A DNA stretch of 64,000 nucleotides from Chitinophaga deserti (lineage in GTDB: Bacteria; Bacteroidota; Bacteroidia; Chitinophagales; Chitinophagaceae): positions 1-64,000 of the forward strand of contig NZ_QFFK01000012.1 in assembly GCF_003149455.1 (NCBI RefSeq), given 5' to 3'. Position 1 is the first letter of the stretch. Each line of letters opens with the position of its first letter. A program made the translations under genes and the position numbers. Below the pieces are notes generated by a model. The model searched no databases, was not told the origin of the DNA, and was given only the letters and a program-made list of their open reading frames with translations. Below are positions 1-8,788 of this stretch, piece after piece.

Positions 1-244
1 TGGGCTATCGCTATGCGCTCTGAATCTGAATATTGGCTTTTTCTGCCCTGCGTCTTCTTCATAAAGGAAATTTAATTTAAACGTTATTAAATCCCTAAAC
101 TGTAAAGCCAATTTTGAAATAAGACACAATCGTACCTGATCCGCAGGTGAATGTGTCATGAAAATTGTTTACTGCGTGATAAAAGAAAGGCCGCCCTGTT
201 GAGCAGCCTTCTTTCTTCTTCCTCTCGCCTATCACACTAAGTGT
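1..244. other. Left-edge intergenic region with possible gene end
   Basis: A short open frame ending in Gly-Tyr-Arg-Tyr-Ala-Leu-stop at about 23 could be the last codons of a plus-strand gene lying outside the window, but six codons are too few to identify it. The rest is AT-rich and noncoding, apart from the hairpin at 187-210 that probably terminates the minus-strand ankyrin gene. Confidence 0.3.
175..210 (-). terminator. Rho-independent terminator of the ankyrin-repeat gene
   Basis: Read on the minus strand, AAGGCTGC (210-203) pairs with GCGGCCTT (194-187), with one T-G wobble and an 8-base loop. A T-rich stretch (TTCTTTTATC) follows. It lies about 35 bases past the stop of the ankyrin-repeat gene. 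Confidence 0.6.
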
Positions 245-928
245 TTATTTTGCGCCTGCCTGTTCAAGGAGGCGAACTATTTCAGTTTGTCTTTTCTGAC
301 GGGCATGTTGCAATGTTGTAACGCCGTCTTTATCAGCAATGTTGAGATCCGCACCGCGGTCTATCAGCAGTTGCACGATTTCTATATGTGCTTTACCTCC
401 GTTTCCAAGGATCACGGCTTCCAGCAGGGCCGTCCAGCCAAGGCGGTTAATGTGGTTGATGGGGAATTTTTTGTCTTCCAGGATGGCTTTCACCGTTTCC
501 ACATGCCCGCGCTCACAGGCGGGTATGAGAGCTGATCCGCCATAACGGTTGTAAACGGTATAATCTGCCCCTGCTTTCATGCACATCCGCACAATGTCAG
601 TCATGCCTTCTGCTCCTGCATACAGGAAAGGGGAGTTCAAAATCTTATCCTGTGCATTCACGCTGGCACCTGCCCCAATCAGTTCCCTTGCAGCGTCTGT
701 ATGATGTTTGTACACTGCGGTCATCAAAGGTGTACGCCCGTCGGCATCTCTGAATTCGATCCGGGCACCGGAGCGGATTGCTTCGCGGATAGCGTTTACA
801 TCACCTGCCGCTGCGGCGGCCTGCAGTCTTTTATTTGCACTGTTGTCCATCTTGCTCATCTCTTTTTCGTGCTGTGCGCAGGCGGGCATCGTTAGGCCAA
901 GTGCGAGCGCCAGTAAAATGATCTTCAT
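245..928 (-). CDS. Exported ankyrin-repeat protein
   Basis: Protein of 227 aa with an N-terminal export signal (MKIILLALALG..., ending at Ala-Cys-Ala-Gln near residue 17) followed by ankyrin repeats. Typical repeat cores are visible: DADGRTPLMTAV, GAGASVNAQD, ERGHVETVKAILED, NRLGWTALLEAV, ADLNIADKDGVTTLQHA. About five repeats fill residues 30-225, so the product is probably a periplasmic or lipid-anchored protein-binding scaffold; the partner cannot be told. The frame is open for 56 more codons upstream, but those residues look like read-through of the neighbouring region and the signal peptide fixes the start at 928. A hairpin terminator follows the stop. Confidence 0.85.
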   Translation of the reverse strand: MKIILLALALGLTMPACAQHEKEMSKMDNSANKRLQAAAAAGDVNAIREAIRSGARIEFRDADGRTPLMTAVYKHHTDAARELIGAGASVNAQDKILNSPFLYAGAEGMTDIVRMCMKAGADYTVYNRYGGSALIPACERGHVETVKAILEDKKFPINHINRLGWTALLEAVILGNGGKAHIEIVQLLIDRGADLNIADKDGVTTLQHARQKRQTEIVRLLEQAGAK

Positions 929-980
929 GTTTCGGTGTTGAACATCAAATTTACCGGCAATAGCGGGGAAGAAAAGGAGA

Positions 981-1853
981 TTATTGTGCTGATCCGGGTA
1001 CTTTCTGAATCTGCTGGCGGAAGGCGAGGGGGGCCTGCCCGGTGTAGCGGCGGAAGAAGCGGGAGAAGTAAGAGGTGTCAGAAAAGCCAAGCGCATAGGC
1101 GATCTCTTTCACATCCTGCGTGGTGAGGGAAAGCAGTCTGCGTGCTTCCAGCAGCAGTCTGCGCCGGATGAGGTTGCCTGCAGTAATCCCGGTTTCTTTC
1201 CTGCAAACTATATTGAGGTATTGCGGTGTTACGTGCAGTTGTGCCGCGTAAAATTCTACCGTGGCATTTTCCCGGTAATTACTCTCCAGCAGCGAAAGGA
1301 ATTGTTTTACCAGGCGCTGTACGGGAGGATGGTTGCTGGTGGGGTGCGCTTCGTCGTAATGCCGCTCCAGCATAGACAGTAGTGCGAGTAAACGGAATGT
1401 AATGATGCGGACCGACATGAAATCCGCCAGTGTATATTCCCCGAGGATGCTTTCGAGTTCCTGTAACACGGGTGCCATTTTTGCCGGGGGCAGCTGCAGA
1501 AATGGATGGGCGGAAAAAGAGAAGAAGGGCCATTGTAATGTATCGCCCGATAAAAAATCTCTCCCGAACATCAGCTGGAACCCCTTCGTGCCGGGAGACA
1601 ATTCCCAATCGTGCGGTTGTCCGGGAGCCAGGAAGAACACAGACCCGGATTTAACAGGATAAGGCGTGAAATCGATGGTGTGGGTACCACTCCCGCGGGC
1701 AACAACGAGCAGCATGAAGAAGTCGTGCTTATGCGGTTGCGGAAGGCTGGCGCGGCCCTGCTCTTCGTGGCGGAATATACTGAATACCTCTGCCTTCAGC
1801 GGCGTGCAGATGTCCTGTATGCGGATGACGGGCAAATGGTGATTCGAAGCCAT
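981..1853 (-). CDS. AraC-family transcriptional regulator (cupin + HTH)
   Basis: 290-aa one-component regulator. Residues about 15-95 form a cupin-like sensor (HKHDFF at 41-46, then GSVFFLAPGQPHDW around 70-83). Residues about 185-285 carry the double helix-turn-helix of the AraC family (VEFYAAQLHVTPQYLNIVC and VKEIAYALGFSDTSYFSRFF). Such proteins bind a small ligand, often a sugar or its derivative, and activate nearby genes. The gene lies between an ankyrin-repeat gene and a T9SS surface protein on the same strand, about 50 bases upstream of the ankyrin start. A TATATTCG box sits just 3 bases before the ATG (1857-1864, minus strand), resembling the Bacteroidota -7 element. The target is unknown. 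Confidence 0.9.
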   Translation of the reverse strand: MASNHHLPVIRIQDICTPLKAEVFSIFRHEEQGRASLPQPHKHDFFMLLVVARGSGTHTIDFTPYPVKSGSVFFLAPGQPHDWELSPGTKGFQLMFGRDFLSGDTLQWPFFSFSAHPFLQLPPAKMAPVLQELESILGEYTLADFMSVRIITFRLLALLSMLERHYDEAHPTSNHPPVQRLVKQFLSLLESNYRENATVEFYAAQLHVTPQYLNIVCRKETGITAGNLIRRRLLLEARRLLSLTTQDVKEIAYALGFSDTSYFSRFFRRYTGQAPLAFRQQIQKVPGSAQ

Positions 1854-1868
1854 ATGCGAATATAAGCG

Positions 1869-4502
1869 TTATCGTAACAGGGTGGCTGTGCCGCTGAGGA
1901 AGAAGTCGGCCCCGAGGAAATCCACCGCGCTAACCTGCCATACGAAAACTCCATTGCCCTGCAGCTCTCCATTGATGCGCCCGTCCCATCCGCGGTTATT
2001 TTCTTTACCGCTGTATACGAGCTGCCCCCACCGGTTATACACCCTGAAGAAACGGATTTCACTGATGCCCGCGCCGATGGGCCGCAACCAGTCGTTTATG
2101 CCATCTCCATTCGGAGTAAAGGCAGTGGGCACAAATACCTGCGGCAATGTATTGTAGACTTTCACAAGCATGAACGCGGAATCTGCACATCCAGCCTGAT
2201 CCTGCACCAGCACCTTCAGCCGGAAGCCACTGCCCGGACTGCTGAATACAGCGATGGGGTTGGGGATGCGGGTGTCGGAAATACCTTCCGCCGGCGACCA
2301 CAGGTAGCTGCTGCCACCCGATGCCTGCAGGTGTAACGGCTGACCGGTAACCACGGCAGTATCGCGCCCTGCGAAAGCCTGTACTTTGGGTAATACGGTT
2401 ACCAGTACGGTATCGCGCGAGGGCTTGGGGCACCCGCGGTTGTCGGTAGCTGTGAAAATATATGCCGTACTGGATGCGGGCCTGATCAGCGGGTTTAATA
2501 CGGCTGGTAATGCGGGCGTCCAGGTAAAGGCGCTACCGTCTGTTAACGCATGCAGCTGTGCAGGAGAGCCGAAGCAGATGATGGTATCATTACCGGCACG
2601 GGCCACTGGATAAGGTACGGTGCGTACCCAGATATCTCCGCTGGCGGTGCAGGCGCTGATGCTGGCCGTGAGGAAATAGCGGGTATCTCCCGGTGGGGTT
2701 ACCAATGGGGCGGCAGCTGTCGGTGTCTGAAGGCCTGTTGCAGGCGTCCAGGAATAGCGCAATGCGTTCGACTGTGGTTGCAGCCTGATGGTATCACCGA
2801 GGCAGATCAGCGTGTCTGCCGGCATTTGAAGGGCTACATGGCTGGTGGTGCGTATCATCACAGAATCGCGGTTCAGGCAGCCGTTCTGGTCGAGGTCTAC
2901 ATAGTACTTCGTATCGGCCGTTACATTCACCCGTGGCGTGGGTGTTTGCGCACCGGTCATGTTCACCGCGGGCGACCAGGTGAATATTCCCGTTCCTGAA
3001 GCCTGTAGCGTGAGCGGGTCGGGTGGACAAATCAGCGTATCCCTGAACGACAGCAATATGGGTGGCTTGTCTAGGATATCTACCGGTTGCTGCAATGTAT
3101 CCTTACAACCCACAGAGTTGTGCGTAATGAGGGTAACGGTATACCTGCCCCTGGCGGGGTAGGACCATTGCGTATCCTGGTCGGATGAGTGATCTGTCTG
3201 CGAAGATGTTACCCCGAAATCCCAGTTCCAGAAGTTGACCGTACCGAACCGGGTAGTGGTTTGGTCGTTGAAGATGACCGGGTTGGCGATACAGCTGCCG
3301 GTGGAAGAGAAGGCGGGATTGAAGCCGGGGTATACCAGTGCGGTTGCCTCTGTAGAATCGGGGCATTGCAGGCCACGGTTGGTAGCCAGTTTTACGGTAT
3401 ATGTTCCGGGCAGGGGGAAGGTGAAATCGGCAGTTTGCGAAGCGGATTCATATACGAGTTGTCCGGCTGCGTTGCGGAATTCCCAGTTCCAGCGGGCTAT
3501 CAGCGGGCTGGTAGACTGGTTGGCCACTACCAGTTGCTGCGAGTTACCGCACAGCATATATTCCGGCAGGAGGGTGGCTGCGGCAATGGTGCAGCCGGTG
3601 ATGTTGATCTGAAGGTCTTTCCGCTGGGTGGCGATGGCGATGCCGTTGCGTATTTCCTGCACACAAACCGTTACAACATAAATCCCCACATCAGGAGCCA
3701 CGCCGGTGATAAGGCCTGTAACAGGATCTATGGAGACGCGGGAGCCAAGGGGGGCGCTTTCACTGAAGCCGAACCCATAAGGAACGCTTTCGTAGGGAGG
3801 TGCTACCGGAGGCTGGCTTTGATTGCCACCGCCTCCCGGACCGCCACCACCCGGACCTCCGCCGGAGTAACCCACTGTTTGCCAGGCTTCACAGAAGTAA
3901 TAGCGGAGTGCATCGCCATCGGTATCATTGGCAGCAAAGCTGTAAGTGAAAGAGTTATTGGCGCATACGGTAACGAGGTCGGTGCCGGTGAAGCGGGCGC
4001 TGCTGTTGGTGGGGCCGGTTGCATGCTGGGCATTACCGGGTATTTCGGCCGTGTAAGTAGCGCCGATGCGGCCATATCCCTGCATGAGGTTGTTAATAGC
4101 ATCTACCCTGAAAGTTACCTGTGAAGTGATTATGTAGCCATCGGGAGAATCCGGAACGGTGACATTGAAATCCCAGTACCCCACGAAGTAGCAAACCAGC
4201 GGCGGGCGGGTGATGCAGGGGTCGGTACTGGTATGGCTGATTTGTTCCTCATACGTCAGCGGAACATTCAGTTCCTGAAACTTTTCATTATTGCCGCGGC
4301 GGAATACGCCGATGTAGATGGGGTTGTAGAAATTTCTGCCGGGAGTGCCGCAGCTGCGGAACTGTTTAAGGGTAACACGGTAAGTGGAGGAGCCGCCCGA
4401 TTTGGATAACAGGGTATAATACATTTCCCCGCCGGTGATATGATCCGCGCGCAGGCCAAGAGAAGTGGCCAGTATCAGCATCAGGAGCGACAGGTGCTTC
4501 AT
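1869..4502 (-). CDS. PKD-type surface protein with T9SS type B sorting domain
   Basis: Large secreted protein of 877 aa. A signal peptide (MKHLSLLMLILATSLG) is followed by ADHITGGEMYY, typical of gliding-motility-associated surface proteins. A Gly-rich linker near residues 213-228 (GGGPGGGGPGGGG) is followed by several Ig/PKD-like beta domains, with recurring phrases such as PGTYTVKL and RGRYTVTLITHN and repeated 'pAgaDttIcfGs' modules. The last ~85 residues (FVPTAFTPNGDGINDWL, then FRVYNRWGQLVYSG and GWDG) match the CHU_C/TIGR04131-type sorting domain that sends proteins through the type IX system to the cell surface. The frame opens at 4544, but the signal peptide supports 4502. A response-regulator gene lies about 100 bases upstream on the same strand. 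Likely a surface adhesin or structural protein; no catalytic domain is visible. Confidence 0.9.
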   Translation of the reverse strand: MKHLSLLMLILATSLGLRADHITGGEMYYTLLSKSGGSSTYRVTLKQFRSCGTPGRNFYNPIYIGVFRRGNNEKFQELNVPLTYEEQISHTSTDPCITRPPLVCYFVGYWDFNVTVPDSPDGYIITSQVTFRVDAINNLMQGYGRIGATYTAEIPGNAQHATGPTNSSARFTGTDLVTVCANNSFTYSFAANDTDGDALRYYFCEAWQTVGYSGGGPGGGGPGGGGNQSQPPVAPPYESVPYGFGFSESAPLGSRVSIDPVTGLITGVAPDVGIYVVTVCVQEIRNGIAIATQRKDLQINITGCTIAAATLLPEYMLCGNSQQLVVANQSTSPLIARWNWEFRNAAGQLVYESASQTADFTFPLPGTYTVKLATNRGLQCPDSTEATALVYPGFNPAFSSTGSCIANPVIFNDQTTTRFGTVNFWNWDFGVTSSQTDHSSDQDTQWSYPARGRYTVTLITHNSVGCKDTLQQPVDILDKPPILLSFRDTLICPPDPLTLQASGTGIFTWSPAVNMTGAQTPTPRVNVTADTKYYVDLDQNGCLNRDSVMIRTTSHVALQMPADTLICLGDTIRLQPQSNALRYSWTPATGLQTPTAAAPLVTPPGDTRYFLTASISACTASGDIWVRTVPYPVARAGNDTIICFGSPAQLHALTDGSAFTWTPALPAVLNPLIRPASSTAYIFTATDNRGCPKPSRDTVLVTVLPKVQAFAGRDTAVVTGQPLHLQASGGSSYLWSPAEGISDTRIPNPIAVFSSPGSGFRLKVLVQDQAGCADSAFMLVKVYNTLPQVFVPTAFTPNGDGINDWLRPIGAGISEIRFFRVYNRWGQLVYSGKENNRGWDGRINGELQGNGVFVWQVSAVDFLGADFFLSGTATLLR

Positions 4503-4503
4503 G

Positions 4504-4534
4504 CAAAGGTATTTGGACAATCGGGATACGGAAA
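4504..4534 (-). promoter_or_regulatory. Candidate Bacteroidota promoter before the T9SS protein
   Basis: On the minus strand TTTC (4534-4531) is followed after exactly 19 bases by TACCTTTG (4511-4504), close to the Bacteroidota pattern TTTG-N19-TANNTTTG. The box ends only one base before the chosen ATG at 4502, so either the message is leaderless or translation starts further in. Confidence 0.35.
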
Positions 4535-4602
4535 TTCCGTACAAGCGGTTGCTCGCTTACGCATGTAGTCAGGCAGAATGGCAAAAGTTGCGGATATGGA
4601 AA

Positions 4603-5004
4603 TTAACGTGTGGCAGGATAAAGCAGGTCGTGCAGCATGCCTACCAGCTCAGAGAACTTTTCCGGCTTGGTGTAAAACTGAAACGCCCCGAGCTCCAGCG
4701 CCTGCCGGATGGTTTGCTGGTCGGATGCGGTGGAATAAATGATCACGGGAACACCTTTGGCAAGGTGGTTGTCTTTCATCTCCTGTAAAAACTGCATCCC
4801 ATTCATTACCGGCATGTTCAGATCCAGGAAAATAAGGTCCGGCAAAGCTTCTTCTGTGGCAGAAAGGTGCTGAAGGCCATCATGCCCGTTAGTCGCAATG
4901 GTACAGTGGATCGAATTATCAATGAATGCCAGCGCCGACAGGAAAATCTCCTGATCGTCAGCATCATCATCGATTAATAAAAGCTTAGGTAAAGTAGTGG
5001 TCAT
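4603..5004 (-). CDS. Single-domain response regulator (CheY-like receiver)
   Basis: 133-aa receiver domain with no output domain. The acidic pocket is D12-D13 (LLLIDDDADD), the phosphoacceptor is D61 in FLDLNMPVMNG, the switch Thr/Ser is at 91-92 (IIYSTAS) and the conserved Lys is K113 (YTKPEKF). It is expected to be phosphorylated by a histidine kinase and to act through protein contact; no kinase is encoded in this window. Receivers of this shape (L-IDDD-DDQE...) are often paired with bacteriophytochrome-type or hybrid kinases in Bacteroidota, which is family knowledge. The frame is open from 5052, but the start at 5004 gives the normal receiver N-terminus. It lies upstream of the T9SS protein on the same strand and is divergent from the sulfatase. 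Confidence 0.9.
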   Translation of the reverse strand: MTTTLPKLLLIDDDADDQEIFLSALAFIDNSIHCTIATNGHDGLQHLSATEEALPDLIFLDLNMPVMNGMQFLQEMKDNHLAKGVPVIIYSTASDQQTIRQALELGAFQFYTKPEKFSELVGMLHDLLYPATR

Positions 5005-5151
5005 ACGGTAGACAGTTTCAAGAGCAGTACTCGCATAAGGTAATAAATGCATTTGTTTATCGCCCGCCGCATATCTCTATCAATTTACTCATTTTAACTT
5101 GAATTATGCGGATTTATTGAGTAAGATTGCTGCCTGAACAATTCTATCCGC

Positions 5152-6657
5152 ATGAAACGGTTACTCTTTATGTTATTATGCGGCTGTATGGGTGGAAGCG
5201 TGAGCGCCCAGCAGCGGCCGAACGTCATTATTATTTACGCGGACGATGTGGGATATGGTGACCTGAGCTGCTATGGCGCTACCAAAGTGAAGACGCCTCA
5301 CATCGACGCGCTGGCTAAAAACGGTATCCGTTTTACCAATGGCCACACCACTTCCGCCACCTGTACGCCTTCGCGCTTCGCAATGCTTACGGGCCGTTAC
5401 CCCTGGCGTAAAACCGGCACAGGCGTATTACCCGGTAACGCAGCCATGATCATCCCGCCCGGTTCTCCCACCCTCGCATCCATGATGCAGCAGGCAGGGT
5501 ACCAAACCGCACTGGTAGGGAAGTGGCATCTTGGGCTGGGCGATGGTTCCCCCATTAACTGGAATACCGACATCCGCCCCGGTCCTAACGACGTGGGTTT
5601 TAACTACGCATTCTTCTTCCCCGCCACGGCAGACCGTGTGCCTACCGTGTTCGTTGAAAATCAGCGTATCATCGGAGCTGATCCCAACGATCCCATAGAA
5701 GTGAATTACCGGGAAAAAGTAGGTAATGAGCCTACCGGGAAAGAAAACCCCGAACTGCTTAAAATGCCCGCTTCCCATGGGCACAATAATACCATCGTGA
5801 ACGGCATCGGCCGCATCGGCTGGATGAAAGGCGGCACACGCGCCCGTTGGACGGATGAAGAGATCGCCTATGCTTTTACAGACAAGGCCATTGAGTTTAT
5901 GGAAGCCAACCGCCAAAAGCCTTTCTTCCTCTGCTTCAACCTGAGCGATATTCACGTTCCCCGTATGCCCGCAACTGCTTTCAAAGGCAAGAGTGGCCTG
6001 GGCTACCGTGGAGATGCCATCCTGCAGATGGACTGGACCGTTGGCCGGCTGATGGATAAGCTCCGCCAGCTGGGACTGGAGAAAAACACCATCGTGATGT
6101 TCTCCAGCGATAACGGTCCCGTTCTGGACGACGGGTATGTGGATGATGCGGTGACCCAACAGAACGGTCACCTGCCCGCAGGGCCGCTGCGTGGAGGTAA
6201 ATACAGTGCATTTGAAGGCGGTACCCGCGTGCCCTGGATCGTGAGCTGGCCGGGGATGGTAAAAAGCGGAACGTCTGATGCATTGATCAGCCAGGTAGAC
6301 CTCTACGCTACCTTCGCGAAGCTCACCGGGCAAAAGCTGCCTGCAGATGCCGCTCCTGATAGTCATGATATGTTACCGGCCATGCTGGGCAAAAAAGCAC
6401 AGGGCAGGTCATGGGTGATATTGCAGGGTGGTTCTCTCTCACTGGTGCAGGGCGACTGGAAATATATCACCCCCTCCAAAGGTGTTAAGCTGATGAAAGA
6501 AGTGAACATCGAATCCGGTAACGATGAAGCGCCGCAGCTGTATAACCTCCGCAGCGATATTGGCGAGCAGCAGAACGTTGCAGCACAGCATCCCGAGAAA
6601 GTGAAAGCCATGGCGGCTGAGCTGGAACGGTTGAAGGAAGCAAAGCAAACACGCTAA
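5152..6657 (+). CDS. Exported sulfatase (arylsulfatase type)
   Basis: 501-aa sulfatase of the formylglycine-dependent family, which hydrolyses sulfate esters on glycans or small aromatics. The signal peptide is residues 1-20 (GGSVSAQ). Active-site landmarks are all present: metal ligands D31-D32 (YADDVGYGDLSCYG), the C-x-P-x-R motif at C71-R75 (CTPSRFAMLTGR) whose Cys becomes formylglycine, K124/H126 (GKWHLG), H268 (SDIHVPR), D320-N321 (SSDNGP) and K350 (GGKYSAFEGG). It therefore needs a formylglycine-generating enzyme, not encoded here. The gene stands alone, divergent from the response regulator, and shares a strong bidirectional terminator with the aldo/keto reductase. The substrate is unknown; a role in sulfated-glycan use is plausible given the SusCD loci nearby. 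Confidence 0.93.
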   Translation: MKRLLFMLLCGCMGGSVSAQQRPNVIIIYADDVGYGDLSCYGATKVKTPHIDALAKNGIRFTNGHTTSATCTPSRFAMLTGRYPWRKTGTGVLPGNAAMIIPPGSPTLASMMQQAGYQTALVGKWHLGLGDGSPINWNTDIRPGPNDVGFNYAFFFPATADRVPTVFVENQRIIGADPNDPIEVNYREKVGNEPTGKENPELLKMPASHGHNNTIVNGIGRIGWMKGGTRARWTDEEIAYAFTDKAIEFMEANRQKPFFLCFNLSDIHVPRMPATAFKGKSGLGYRGDAILQMDWTVGRLMDKLRQLGLEKNTIVMFSSDNGPVLDDGYVDDAVTQQNGHLPAGPLRGGKYSAFEGGTRVPWIVSWPGMVKSGTSDALISQVDLYATFAKLTGQKLPADAAPDSHDMLPAMLGKKAQGRSWVILQGGSLSLVQGDWKYITPSKGVKLMKEVNIESGNDEAPQLYNLRSDIGEQQNVAAQHPEKVKAMAAELERLKEAKQTR

Positions 6658-6675
6658 AGAAGTATGATCATATGC

Positions 6676-6710
6676 AAACGGCCCGGAGCAATGCGCTCCG
6701 GGCCGTTTTG
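6676..6710. terminator. Bidirectional terminator between convergent genes
   Basis: A perfect 14-bp stem, AAACGGCCCGGAGC (6676-6689) with GCTCCGGGCCGTTT (6695-6708) and a 5-base loop, has A/T runs on both sides. It lies between the convergent sulfatase and aldo/keto reductase genes and can stop transcription from both. Confidence 0.85.
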
Positions 6711-6729
6711 TATTGTGTGGAACTAATAA

Positions 6730-7680
6730 TCAGAAAGCACTGGCATTGTTGAGTAATTCCATATCGTCCAGATCCAGTTGAAGGGAAATGGCGCGGATGA
6801 GTTCATCCAGCTGTTGAAGGTTGGTAGCGCTGGCGATGGGCGCAGTGATAGTAGGACGGTTTTTTACCCATGCTATGGCTACCATGCCGGGTTTCACCTG
6901 ATGTTTGGCTGCCACTTCATCCAGCGCGGATAGGATGCGGGTGCCGCGTTCATTGAAATACTTTCCAAGGAATTTTGTGCGGGAACTACCGGCCAGATCA
7001 GCTTCGGACCGGTATTTGCCGGTGAGGAAACCACTGGCGAGTGAGAAATAAGGAATTACGCCAAGGTTATGCTGTGCTGCATAGGTGGCATATTCGGTTT
7101 CGTATTTTTCACGGTCGTACAGGTTGTATTCCGGCTGAAGCGTCTGGTAAGCAGGGTAACCCTTATCGGCACTGATGGCTGCAGTAACCACGATACGCGG
7201 CAGCGTCATGTTGCTGGTGCCAATGTGGCGTACTTTACCGGCACGTACTAGAATGTCGAATGCCTCAAGTGTTTCTTCAATGGGTGTTTCCGGATCGTCG
7301 TAGTGCGACTGGTAGAGATCGATATAGTCAGTCTGCAGGCGCTGCAGAGAATCTTCCACAGCCTGGAGGATGTATGCTTTGCGCAGCCCTTTCTTATCTT
7401 CGCTGATCACCCCGCCTACTTTGGTGGCCAGTACGATCTTATCGCGCTTCCCTGATTGGGAAAGCCATTTGCCGATCACTCTTTCCGATGTGCCGGGACT
7501 GTTGCCAGGCGCCCAGCGGGAGTAGGTATCTGCAGTATCAACAGCATTAAATCCTGCATCTGTAAATGCGTCCAGCAGTTTGAACGACATTTGCTCGTCG
7601 GCCGTCCAGCCTAAAACGTTGCCGCCGAACATCAGCGGGGCAATGGTAAGGCCGGTAGTTCCCAGTGTTCTTTTTTCCAT
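6730..7680 (-). CDS. Aldo/keto reductase
   Basis: Cytoplasmic NADPH-dependent oxidoreductase of the AKR superfamily, 316 aa from the MEKRTLG start (an in-frame ATG two codons earlier, at 7686, is also possible). Counting from 7686, the catalytic tetrad is complete: D50 and Y55 (VDTADTYS), K89 (LATKVGG) and H128 (YQSHYDD). The (beta/alpha)8 order is normal: GTTGLTIAPLMFGGN near the start, then GTSNMTLPRI, and a C-terminal segment with VAIAWVKNRPTITAPIASAT for cofactor binding. It resembles general-stress or sugar-aldehyde reductases; the substrate cannot be read from the sequence. It is convergent with the sulfatase and divergent from the hydroxyacid dehydrogenase. Confidence 0.93.
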   Translation of the reverse strand: MEKRTLGTTGLTIAPLMFGGNVLGWTADEQMSFKLLDAFTDAGFNAVDTADTYSRWAPGNSPGTSERVIGKWLSQSGKRDKIVLATKVGGVISEDKKGLRKAYILQAVEDSLQRLQTDYIDLYQSHYDDPETPIEETLEAFDILVRAGKVRHIGTSNMTLPRIVVTAAISADKGYPAYQTLQPEYNLYDREKYETEYATYAAQHNLGVIPYFSLASGFLTGKYRSEADLAGSSRTKFLGKYFNERGTRILSALDEVAAKHQVKPGMVAIAWVKNRPTITAPIASATNLQQLDELIRAISLQLDLDDMELLNNASAF

Positions 7681-7757
7681 GAGCATGATTTTTAGGGGGT
7701 ATAAAGCTAAAACTTAATTTGCGGTAAAATGTTTAAACACATATCAAATATCATCCC

Positions 7758-8726
7758 ATGAAAGTATTCATCACCCGTCATATACCCGAGTCTGGATTAC
7801 AGCTGTTGCGCGACGCCGGCATAACGTATACAGAACATACCGAAAAGCGCAACCTTACGCCGGAAGAGTTGATAGCAGGATGCCGGGAACATGATGCCCT
7901 GCTGAGTGTGGGCGGTAATAAACTGAACGCTGATTTTCTGCAGGCGTGCAGGCATTTGAAAGTGATCGCCCTCATGTCTGCCGGTTACGACAATCTGGAT
8001 GTGGATACGGCTGCTGCACTGAACATCCCGGTGGGTAATACGCCCGGTGTGCTGAGCAATGCCACGGCAGATACGGCCTTCCTGCTTATGCTGGCTGTAG
8101 CGCGGAAGGCGTTCTACATGCACAAAACGATAGAGAAAGGGGAGTGGGGATTTTTCGATCCTACTGCTAATCTGGGCCAGGAGCTAAACGGGCGTACCCT
8201 TGGTGTTTTCGGGATGGGTAGCATAGGCACGGCACTGGCACGCAAATGCCATGGTGCTTTTGATATGCCCGTCATCTATCACAACCGCAGCAGGAACGAA
8301 GCTGCTGAAAAAGCATTGGGAGCAAAGTACGTCAGCTTCGAAGAATTGCTTGCCCAGAGCGATGTACTGAGTGTGCATGCTGCACTTACTCCGCAAACGG
8401 ATGGTATGTTTAATGCTGCCGCCTTCCGGCAAATGAAACCAACCGCTATCTTCATCAACGCAGCCCGGGGTGCCATGCACAACGAGAACGATTTGCTGGA
8501 GGCATTACGCAGCCACAGTATCTGGGGTGCAGGGCTCGACGTTACCAATCCCGAACCCATGGATAAGCATAATCTGCTGCTGCAACTACCCAATGTAGCG
8601 GTGCTGCCGCACATAGGATCAGCTACGGAAGAAGCCCGCGGGGGAATGGCGCGTATGGCTGCGGAGAATATTATCGCCGGGTTGAAAGGGGAGCCGCTTC
8701 CGCATCCCATTCGCCTGGTACGCTAA
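7758..8726 (+). CDS. D-2-hydroxyacid dehydrogenase (glyoxylate/hydroxypyruvate reductase-like)
   Basis: 322-aa NAD(P)-dependent enzyme that interconverts 2-keto acids and D-2-hydroxy acids. The Rossmann motif is G152-M-G-S-I-G157 (LGVFGMGSIG). The catalytic residues are R237 (NAARG), E266 (TNPEPM) and H285 (LPHIGSAT), and D261 sits in the conserved AGLDV block. SAGYDNLDVDTA (74-85) and GVLSNATADTAFLLML (97-112) are typical of the glyoxylate reductase/GRHPR branch. The gene is complete, divergently transcribed from the aldo/keto reductase across about 75 bases, and 62 bases upstream of a Tat-exported protein. The exact substrate (glyoxylate, hydroxypyruvate, gluconate-type) is inference. Confidence 0.92.
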   Translation: MKVFITRHIPESGLQLLRDAGITYTEHTEKRNLTPEELIAGCREHDALLSVGGNKLNADFLQACRHLKVIALMSAGYDNLDVDTAAALNIPVGNTPGVLSNATADTAFLLMLAVARKAFYMHKTIEKGEWGFFDPTANLGQELNGRTLGVFGMGSIGTALARKCHGAFDMPVIYHNRSRNEAAEKALGAKYVSFEELLAQSDVLSVHAALTPQTDGMFNAAAFRQMKPTAIFINAARGAMHNENDLLEALRSHSIWGAGLDVTNPEPMDKHNLLLQLPNVAVLPHIGSATEEARGGMARMAAENIIAGLKGEPLPHPIRLVR

Positions 8727-8788
8727 CGGCTATACTATGAATAACGATGGAAATGTAGTATTATGGGGAAAGATTCCACGTTCCCGCT

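Noticed and set aside
3189..4124. Plus-strand frame of 311 codons opposite the T9SS surface protein
   Set aside because: The minus-strand protein has signal peptide, PKD-like domains and sorting tail; the plus frame is Gly/Val/Glu-rich without features.
6676..6710. 14-bp hairpin considered as a small RNA or riboswitch
   Set aside because: Its position between convergent stops and the A/T tails on both sides fit a bidirectional terminator.
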